From the NCBI GenBank assembly GCA_020629515.1, contig JAHDDE010000037.1:1-36854 (forward strand): a stretch of 36,854 bases of DNA, read 5' to 3'. The position numbers and the translations under genes are program-made. The notes under the pieces were generated by a model that saw only the letters and a list, made by a program, of their open reading frames with translations, did not search any database and had not been told where the DNA came from. The stretch is from Saprospiraceae bacterium. Its GTDB lineage: Bacteria; Bacteroidota; Bacteroidia; Chitinophagales; Saprospiraceae. Below are positions 31,132-36,854 of the stretch, piece by piece (within the stretch, counting starts at the first letter, position 1; every line of letters starts with the position of its first letter).

Positions 31132-33654
31132 GTGAGAAAGCACTCTTTATTTCTAACCGTATTTATAGTTATAAGTTCTATTTCTTGGGCACAAGCTCCA
31201 CACAAACCTAATTCTGTTGCCATATATGAATCGCTGGAGAAATTAAACTTCTTAGGGTCTGTCTTGTATTTTGCTGCCCATCCTGATGATGAAAATACTC
31301 GCTTGATATCTTATTTGTCCAATCATTATAACGCCCGGACCGCTTATCTATCTCTTACGAGAGGTGATGGAGGTCAAAATCTGATTGGAGCAGAGATAAG
31401 AGAACAATTGGGTGTCATAAGAACCCAAGAGTTGTTAGAGGCCAGAAAAATTGATGGTGGACAACAGTTTTTTACCAGAGCGAATGATTTTGGTTATAGC
31501 AAGCATCCCAATGAAACCTTAGCTATCTGGAATAAAGATGAAGTAGTGCATGATGTCGTAAAAGTAATTAGAGAGTTTCAGCCTGACATAATTATAAATC
31601 GGTTTGATCATAGAACACCAGGGAGAACTCACGGTCATCATACAAGTTCAGCTATGCTTTCAGTCGAAACCTTTGACATAGCGGCTGATCCAAATTTTGA
31701 TGCTGATAGAATTGGTCATCTTAAACCGTGGCAAACTCGTAGAATTTTTTTTAACACCTCCTGGTGGTTTTATGGTAGTAGAGAGAATTTTGATAGCGCA
31801 GATAAAACTAATATGCTCTCAGTGGATGCTGGTGTATATTACCCTGCAAAAGGACTTTCAAATAATGAAATTGCAGCATTGTCAAGATCTATGCATAAAA
31901 GTCAAGGATTTGGAAGTACCGGAACACGTGGTAGTCAGACGGAGTATTTAGAATTGGTTAAGGGAGACTTACCATTGAATAAGGAGAATCTCTTTGATGG
32001 TATAAATACGACTTGGTCAAGGCTTAAGGGTGGAGCTCCCATTGGACAAAAAATAGATCAGTTACTTTCCAATTTTAATTTCAATATGCCTTCACAGCAT
32101 ATCATCAAATTACTCGATATCCGTCAAGACATAATAAACTTAGACGATTCGCATTGGAAAAATGTAAAACTAGGAGAGATAAACCAAATTATTAAGGCTT
32201 CTTGCGGCTTATACTTAGAAGCCAAAGCCGATACACCTGTAGCCCTTAAAGGAAATAGTGTTGAAATTGTAGTTGAAGCAATTAATAGATCGCAAGCATT
32301 TATAAAACTTGAATCGATACAGATTAAAAATGATGTGTATGAAGTATTAGACACTTTGGCCAATAATGAATCAAAAAGATTTGATTATATCAGCAGGATA
32401 AGTGAGGAAGAAAAATTTAGTAATCCTTATTGGCTTAATGAACCAGGTTCATTAGGTATGTATTCTGTATCTGACGACAATTTAATTGGTTCACCCTTCA
32501 ATCAAAGTAACTTAACAGTTAAGATAAATGCAACTATCGAAAATCAATCTTTTGTTTTTGAGCTTCCTTTGATATATAAGTCTAATGATCCAGTTGATGG
32601 AGAGGTTTATGAGCCTTTTGTTATTATGCCTAAAGCATCAATAAAGTTTACTGATCCAGTCTATATTTTTCCCGATAGAGAAGTGAAGACAATAGTTTGT
32701 GAAATAAAATCATTTGCTGATACTTTAAATGGAAATTTAGTTATTTCAGGCCCAAAAGCTTGGAACATTCAAACTAAAAATACGTCTGTTAATTTAATTG
32801 GCAAGGGATCTGTTGGACAATTTGAGTTTGAAGTTAAAGCACCATACCTGCAAGAGTCAGGTATCTTATCAGTAGAAATTATCACAAGTGATGGAGATAA
32901 AATAAACCAAACTATATCTGAAATAGAATATCCACATATTCCTAAACAATACGTGCTGTCCAATGCGGAAGCCAAAATAGAAAGAATCAATATCAAACGC
33001 CAAGGTGATAAGATTGCTTATGTAATGGGGGCTGGTGATAAAATTCCAGAAAGCTTGAATCAAATAGGCTATAAAGTAGACATATTAAGTGTACATGATA
33101 TCACTATTGAAAATTTGAATAATTATGATGCGCTTATCATGGGAGTGAGAGCTTATAATACGGCACCTGAATTAAATCTCAAGAAAACTATTATTAATGA
33201 TTATATGCTTTCAGGAGGAACGGTAATAGTCCAGTATAATACTAATCGTGGAGGCGTAAAAGGAGATGTTATTGCACCATATCCTATGGAAATTTCTCGT
33301 GATAGAGTCACTGATGAATATGCTTCTGTGTCTATGACGATACCTGATCATGAAGTTTTAAACTATCCTAATAAAATATCAAAAAGAGATTTTGATCAGT
33401 GGGTTCAAGAAAGAGGGTTATACTTTCCCAATAAATGGGATGAAAGGTACCAAGCACCATTAGCCTGTGCTGATAATGGAGAACCTTTGAGGAAAGGGGG
33501 ATTACTCATTGCCGATGTTGGAGATGGACATTTCATTTATACTGGTTTTTCATGGTTTAGGCAATTACCTGCTGGTGTGCCAGGAGCATATAGACTTTTC
33601 GCTAACCTAATTTCTATTGGTAAGAATAATACGTCAACCACATCCTCAAACTAA
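31132..33654 (+). CDS. Large secreted PIG-L (LmbE-like) deacetylase with extra domains
   Basis: 840-residue exported protein. The start is GTG at 31132; no in-frame ATG lies between it and the preceding gene, and MRKHSLFLTVFIVISSISWAQ is a good signal peptide. The N-terminal third is a PIG-L/LmbE de-N-acetylase: metal site A49HPDDE54, then THGHHTSS near 166-173. This zinc family removes acetyl or acyl groups from sugars and glycosides. The middle (about 370-620) is beta-rich, like an NPCBM or alpha-galactosidase-associated sandwich. The last 200 residues (GYKVDILSVHDI, YDALIMGVRAYNT, GGTVIVQYNT) resemble a GATase1-like fold of ThuA-type proteins. It ends overlapping the next small gene by one base. 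Confidence 0.85.
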   Translation: MRKHSLFLTVFIVISSISWAQAPHKPNSVAIYESLEKLNFLGSVLYFAAHPDDENTRLISYLSNHYNARTAYLSLTRGDGGQNLIGAEIREQLGVIRTQELLEARKIDGGQQFFTRANDFGYSKHPNETLAIWNKDEVVHDVVKVIREFQPDIIINRFDHRTPGRTHGHHTSSAMLSVETFDIAADPNFDADRIGHLKPWQTRRIFFNTSWWFYGSRENFDSADKTNMLSVDAGVYYPAKGLSNNEIAALSRSMHKSQGFGSTGTRGSQTEYLELVKGDLPLNKENLFDGINTTWSRLKGGAPIGQKIDQLLSNFNFNMPSQHIIKLLDIRQDIINLDDSHWKNVKLGEINQIIKASCGLYLEAKADTPVALKGNSVEIVVEAINRSQAFIKLESIQIKNDVYEVLDTLANNESKRFDYISRISEEEKFSNPYWLNEPGSLGMYSVSDDNLIGSPFNQSNLTVKINATIENQSFVFELPLIYKSNDPVDGEVYEPFVIMPKASIKFTDPVYIFPDREVKTIVCEIKSFADTLNGNLVISGPKAWNIQTKNTSVNLIGKGSVGQFEFEVKAPYLQESGILSVEIITSDGDKINQTISEIEYPHIPKQYVLSNAEAKIERINIKRQGDKIAYVMGAGDKIPESLNQIGYKVDILSVHDITIENLNNYDALIMGVRAYNTAPELNLKKTIINDYMLSGGTVIVQYNTNRGGVKGDVIAPYPMEISRDRVTDEYASVSMTIPDHEVLNYPNKISKRDFDQWVQERGLYFPNKWDERYQAPLACADNGEPLRKGGLLIADVGDGHFIYTGFSWFRQLPAGVPGAYRLFANLISIGKNNTSTTSSN

Positions 33655-33758
33655 TGAATCCAGCAGATAAAAATTCTTGGGTTAAAAAGTATACAGGCGT
33701 TTTAGTTATTAACGCGCTTTATATTATACTCTTTTACATCATCACACAGATTTTTTAG
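33654..33758 (+). CDS. 34-residue membrane peptide coupled to symporter
   Basis: A very short gene, too small for most gene finders. The ATG at 33654 overlaps the PIG-L stop (TAATG) by one base and its stop TAG (33756-33758) touches the start of the symporter (TAGTG-ATG). It reads MNPADKNSWVKKYTG, then a hydrophobic helix VLVINALYIILFYIITQIF. So it is a single-pass membrane peptide with a soluble positive N-terminus. The back-to-back overlaps on both sides argue for real, coupled translation. Likely function: a small accessory subunit of the sodium:solute symporter, as is known for some other transporters, but this is an inference. Confidence 0.7.
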   Translation: MNPADKNSWVKKYTGVLVINALYIILFYIITQIF

Positions 33759-33760
33759 TG

Positions 33761-35431
33761 ATGCAGAATTTTGATTGGATTGTATTGGTCTTAACTCTTT
33801 TTGTGATAATAGCCTACGGCTTATACAAGTCGAGAACCAAACAAAATCTTGAGAGTTATCTTCTAGACAGTAATAGCGCTAAATGGTGGACAGTAGGCTT
33901 ATCGGTGATGGCCACACAGGCCAGTGCAATAACTTTTTTAAGTACACCTGGTCAAGCTTATGCTGATGGGATGAAATTTGTCCAGTTCTATTTTGGTCTT
34001 CCTATCGCTATGGTCATTATTTGTTTGTTTTTTATACCTCGGTATAAGAAGCTTAAAGTGTTTACAGCCTATGAATTTTTAGAAAATAGGTTTGGACTGA
34101 ATACCAGAGTTTTAACAGCTACACTCTTTTTACTACAAAGAGGGTTAGCAGCTGGTATCACCATATATGCGCCAGCTATTGTGCTATCAACAGTACTTAA
34201 TATTGAGCTAAATTACATGGTGCTTTTGATAGGTGGATTAGTCATCTTATATACTGTAGTTGGAGGAACTAAAGCTGTAAATATTACCCAACAATATCAA
34301 ATGATGATAATATTCATTGGTTTATTTACGGCCTTTTTTATAATTCTCAACAAACTTCCTGAGCAGCTATCATTTATAGAAACCTTAGAGCTTGCTGGAA
34401 TAAGTGGTAAAATGGAAGTTTTAGACTTTTCTTTTAATCTCAATGATCGCTATACTTTCTGGACTGGAATTATAGGTGGTTCTTTCTTGGCATTATCCTA
34501 TTTCGGTACGGATCAAAGTCAAGTTCAAAGGTATTTGACAGGTAGGTCAATAGACGAGTCTCGATATGGATTATTATTCAATGGATTATTTAAAGTGCCA
34601 ATGCAGTTTTTCATATTGTTAGTTGGTATCATGGTATTTATTTTTTATCAATTTAACCCTTCTCCGATATTTTACAATTTGCAAGTCAAAGACCAGATGA
34701 CTCAAAGTGTAAATGCAGATCAATTTATTTCATTGGAGCAAAGGCTAAAAGAAAATTCTATACAATTAAAGTCCGCATTAATCAAATATGGGGAGCACAG
34801 GAGCGAAAATGAAATAGAAGAAATAATTCAATTACAAGAAAATGAAAAATCATTAAGACAAGAAGCTAAAAGTTTAATTGCGATCACTTTGCCAAAAGCA
34901 GAGTCCAATGATAAAGATTATGTTTTTATTCATTTTATATTAAATAATCTTCCGGTAGGTTTGGTTGGATTGCTCTTAGCAGTATTCTTTTGCGCAGCGA
35001 TGTCATCAACTGCTTCTGAACTAAACGCTTTAGCGTCGACATCTTTAATTGATATTTATAAAAGATTATTGAATCCTGAGCTCAATGAATCCCAATATGT
35101 TAGAGTTGCTAAAATGTTGACAATTGGATGGGGTTTGATAGCAATCGTTTTTGCCTCTGTAGCCTCGTTATTTGAGAACTTAATACAATTCGTTAACATT
35201 ATTGGATCACTTTTCTATGGTACTATTTTAGGAGTATTTTTAGTGGCTTTCTTCTTTAAAAAGATCGTTTCTAATCAGGTGTTTTGGGCTGCAATTATTT
35301 CAGAGATTTTAGTTATCATTATCTATATGCAAGATTGGGTAGCTTTCTTATGGCTCAATTTAATTGGGTGTGTATTGGTTGTGTTTTTATCTCACATTAT
35401 ACCGCCAAAAACTATAAAATCAACTCTGTAA
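33761..35431 (+). CDS. Sodium:solute symporter (SSS family)
   Basis: 556-residue inner-membrane secondary transporter of the SSS family (PF00474), which brings in sugars, amino acids, sialic acid or other solutes with sodium. About 13 transmembrane helices can be traced. The LSTPGQAYADG near 60-70 and TDQSQVQRYLTGRS near 250-263 are conserved family segments, and the AAMSSTASELNALAS part around 413-428 forms part of the sodium site. A hydrophilic insertion at about 301-388, with Gln/Lys/Glu-rich heptads, interrupts the membrane part. ATG at 33761 is preferred over the GTG at 33758. It lies downstream of the PIG-L gene and 34-residue peptide. Confidence 0.92.
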   Translation: MQNFDWIVLVLTLFVIIAYGLYKSRTKQNLESYLLDSNSAKWWTVGLSVMATQASAITFLSTPGQAYADGMKFVQFYFGLPIAMVIICLFFIPRYKKLKVFTAYEFLENRFGLNTRVLTATLFLLQRGLAAGITIYAPAIVLSTVLNIELNYMVLLIGGLVILYTVVGGTKAVNITQQYQMMIIFIGLFTAFFIILNKLPEQLSFIETLELAGISGKMEVLDFSFNLNDRYTFWTGIIGGSFLALSYFGTDQSQVQRYLTGRSIDESRYGLLFNGLFKVPMQFFILLVGIMVFIFYQFNPSPIFYNLQVKDQMTQSVNADQFISLEQRLKENSIQLKSALIKYGEHRSENEIEEIIQLQENEKSLRQEAKSLIAITLPKAESNDKDYVFIHFILNNLPVGLVGLLLAVFFCAAMSSTASELNALASTSLIDIYKRLLNPELNESQYVRVAKMLTIGWGLIAIVFASVASLFENLIQFVNIIGSLFYGTILGVFLVAFFFKKIVSNQVFWAAIISEILVIIIYMQDWVAFLWLNLIGCVLVVFLSHIIPPKTIKSTL

Positions 35432-35441
35432 CATTTGGCCT

Positions 35442-35816
35442 ATGAAATATCTATCACTTTTGTTTTTAGGTCTTATAGCGCTGAAATGTACTAAAAACCC
35501 TAATAGTCTTGATAATCTGAACGGCACGTGGGTTTTAGAAGAATATTGCGTAAGCATTGGAGATAAAAACTGTCACTTGCAAAAAGCAGAAACGAGAAAT
35601 ATTTTTACAATAGAAGGAGAATCTTTCGTATTTGAATCTGATAGCCATTCTTGTTCTGGTAATTATGAATTGGTGGAAGACGCTTTGATATTCTCTAACA
35701 TAGATCCCTCAGAATGTTTAAATGGTAGAATGTTTTTGAAAGTACTTGGTAGCTCAAGAATTGAAATAAATCCATTATGCTTCGAGCCCTGTAGATATAT
35801 TTATAAAAAACAATAG
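35442..35816 (+). CDS. Secreted Cys-rich lipocalin-like protein
   Basis: 124-residue exported protein. Signal sequence MKYLSLLFLGLIALKC; C16 may be lipidated, but the residue before it is Lys, unusual for a lipobox. After that come NLNGTWVLEEYC (27-36) and a chain of beta strands (FTIEGESFVFES, NYELVEDALIFS, FLKVLGSSRIEI), much like small lipocalin/META-type domains. Six more cysteines (36, 44, 71, 92, 113, 117) can form three disulfides, unusual in such a small protein. It lies 10 bases after the symporter, so it is likely in the operon. Function unknown. Confidence 0.75.
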   Translation: MKYLSLLFLGLIALKCTKNPNSLDNLNGTWVLEEYCVSIGDKNCHLQKAETRNIFTIEGESFVFESDSHSCSGNYELVEDALIFSNIDPSECLNGRMFLKVLGSSRIEINPLCFEPCRYIYKKQ

Positions 35817-35848
35817 GGCTCAAAAGATGATACACTTGAGCCCTATTG
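35805..35848 (-). terminator. Terminator between convergent genes
   Basis: CAATAGGGCTCAA (35811-35823) / TTGAGCCCTATTG (35836-35848) stem with a 12-base loop. On the minus strand it is followed by TTTTTT (35810-35805), so it fits the DUF2911 gene best. It overlaps the end of the secreted-protein gene (stop 35814-35816). Confidence 0.8.
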
Positions 35849-35871
35849 AAATATTTATAATAATCTGAATA

Positions 35872-36711
35872 TTACATTGACCATTTCGAAATATTCTTAG
35901 TATTAATTTTTACATAGTCTTCATTCCCTGCTTCTTTAGCTAAATTCATTGATTTTTTAGCCACTTCTATGGCTTCTTTATGCTTGCCTAATTTAGCCAA
36001 CACCTCAGATTCCATTCTTAACTGCCAAAATCTTGGATTTTCAGAATGTGTAGCTTTTTGTATATACTCGAGCGCTTTGTTTAAGTCTTTACCAGAGTTA
36101 TAATAATAAGTCCCCGCATTATAATAATCTCCTGCTGTTGGGCCAGCAAGTACTTTTTCAATATTAGCCATTACAGCCGCATCTACTTCTGTAGTTATAC
36201 CCATTGATACCACAGTCTTATCCCACGCAAAGTCCAAACTCCCACTTCCTACATCAATATTGTTTACTGAAATTGTGAAATTTTCAGTTTTAGAAGTAGT
36301 AGTCTTAGACGGCACACTGACTATAGCAGAAGGAGTTTTTTCTAAGTAACTACCCCAACTACCACCTTCATAGGCATAAAAATGAACATCCCATGACTTC
36401 TTTCCTGGCTTAGTGAGTACGGCATAAGATCCTTTAGTAAGCGCATTTCCTTCGACTTCTACATCACCACTAAAAGATATTTTAGTTGCGCCATTAGCCC
36501 CAGTCCTCCACACTTTGTCAAAAGGGACTAAGTCACCAAATATGGTTCTACCTTTAACACCTGGTCTTGAGTATTCACCTGAAACGGTTATCAACCCAAC
36601 GTCTTGACTAAATGTTGCCCAAGGGCTTGCCGCAGGAGTTTTGATCTGAGCATTTATCACAGATACCATTGTAAATAAAATGGCAAAGACTGTTGTAATA
36701 ATTCTTGACAT
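35872..36711 (-). CDS. Secreted DUF2911 protein with TPR tail
   Basis: 279-residue exported protein. Signal peptide 1-21 (MSRIITTVFAILFTMVSVINAQ). The DUF2911 beta-domain spans about 25-165, recognised from YSRPGVKGRTIFGDLVPFDKVWRTGANGATK (47-77, in part) and LTKGSYAVLTKPGKKSWDVHFY. The C-terminal 90 residues read as tetratricopeptide-like pairs of helices (GDYYNAGTYYYNSGKDLNKALEYIQKA, KHKEAIEVAKKSMNLA). Known as a Bacteroidota family with no assigned function. No cysteine lipobox, so it is probably soluble periplasmic. It is a single gene with its own terminator. The final 143 bases of the window upstream of it hold no gene; no TAnnTTTG was found. Confidence 0.85.
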   Translation of the reverse strand: MSRIITTVFAILFTMVSVINAQIKTPAASPWATFSQDVGLITVSGEYSRPGVKGRTIFGDLVPFDKVWRTGANGATKISFSGDVEVEGNALTKGSYAVLTKPGKKSWDVHFYAYEGGSWGSYLEKTPSAIVSVPSKTTTSKTENFTISVNNIDVGSGSLDFAWDKTVVSMGITTEVDAAVMANIEKVLAGPTAGDYYNAGTYYYNSGKDLNKALEYIQKATHSENPRFWQLRMESEVLAKLGKHKEAIEVAKKSMNLAKEAGNEDYVKINTKNISKWSM

Positions 36712-36854
36712 GATAAAATCTTTTTACTAATTAAATGAATTTAAAATATGTTAATCTGTCTAATTAATGACGACAGTTAAAATTTGTTGTTCAAATAGTA
36801 AATTTAATTTTAGTCAAGGTTAGTCTATTAACTTCTTTTTCAGTAGCTCAAACT

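Noticed and set aside
1-36854. CRISPR arrays, tRNA or rRNA genes, toxin-antitoxin or defence modules.
   Set aside because: No repeated spacer pattern, no tRNA cloverleaf besides the tmRNA ends, and no defence-type gene was found on either strand.

Overview
The window is about 36.9 kb of AT-rich chromosome from a member of the Bacteroidota. The evidence is a short (289-residue) RpoD-type sigma factor, -7 promoter boxes of the TAnnTTTG type, a TonB-dependent receptor with a carboxypeptidase-like N-terminal domain, DUF2911 and DUF4412 proteins, a Bacteroidota-specific family usually mislabelled 'ABC transporter ATPase', and a one-piece tmRNA whose tag reads GERNYALAA. The class (Cytophagia, Saprospiria or Flavobacteriia) cannot be settled from the sequence. 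Genes are packed tightly, mostly on the minus strand. There are no rRNAs, tRNAs, insertion sequences, phage genes, CRISPR arrays or broken genes. It reads as ordinary core chromosome, not a mobile or defence island.

Layout. 1-3.9 kb (minus): a secreted DUF4412 protein, then an apparent operon engB - glycerolipid acyltransferase - DEDDh exonuclease. 4.0-8.2 kb: an orphan LuxR-type response regulator convergent with smc. 8.3-13.4 kb: xylulokinase-like kinase, a 37-kDa nucleoid-associated protein (plus), and a photolyase - FAD oxidoreductase pair. 13.5-17.6 kb: a TPR lipoprotein (plus), a Spo0M-like protein, and an operon of a membrane ferredoxin/heme-type redox protein, an HdrB-like CCG protein and the misnamed family. 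17.7-21 kb (plus): a PyrR-like phosphoribosyltransferase and a TonB-dependent receptor. 21-23.2 kb (minus): an enolase-superfamily epimerase/racemase and a DUF1611 protein, the DgcA-DgcN combination linked to D-glutamate metabolism. 23.3-30.8 kb (minus): a glycine-rich RRM protein, tmRNA (ssrA), purC with two small genes, rpoD, rpsO-pnp and mazG. 30.9-35.8 kb (plus): an operon of a small Cys-rich membrane protein, a large PIG-L deacetylase fusion, a 34-residue membrane peptide, a sodium:solute symporter and a Cys-rich secreted protein. 35.9-36.7 kb (minus): DUF2911 protein.

How genes may work together. rpsO-pnp, rpoD, ssrA and the RRM protein form a gene-expression and RNA-turnover cluster. 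The two Fe-S genes look like a quinone-linked heterodisulfide-reductase-type electron transfer module. The PIG-L/micropeptide/symporter genes are translationally coupled and probably handle release and uptake of a sugar-like or N-acylated solute. I do not see a clear new defence or mobile system. The most interesting items are the uncatalogued 34-residue membrane peptide coupled to the symporter, the PIG-L fusion, the epimerase/DUF1611 pair, possible leaderless transcripts for smc and the response regulator, and an unexplained plus-strand terminator between engB and the regulator.
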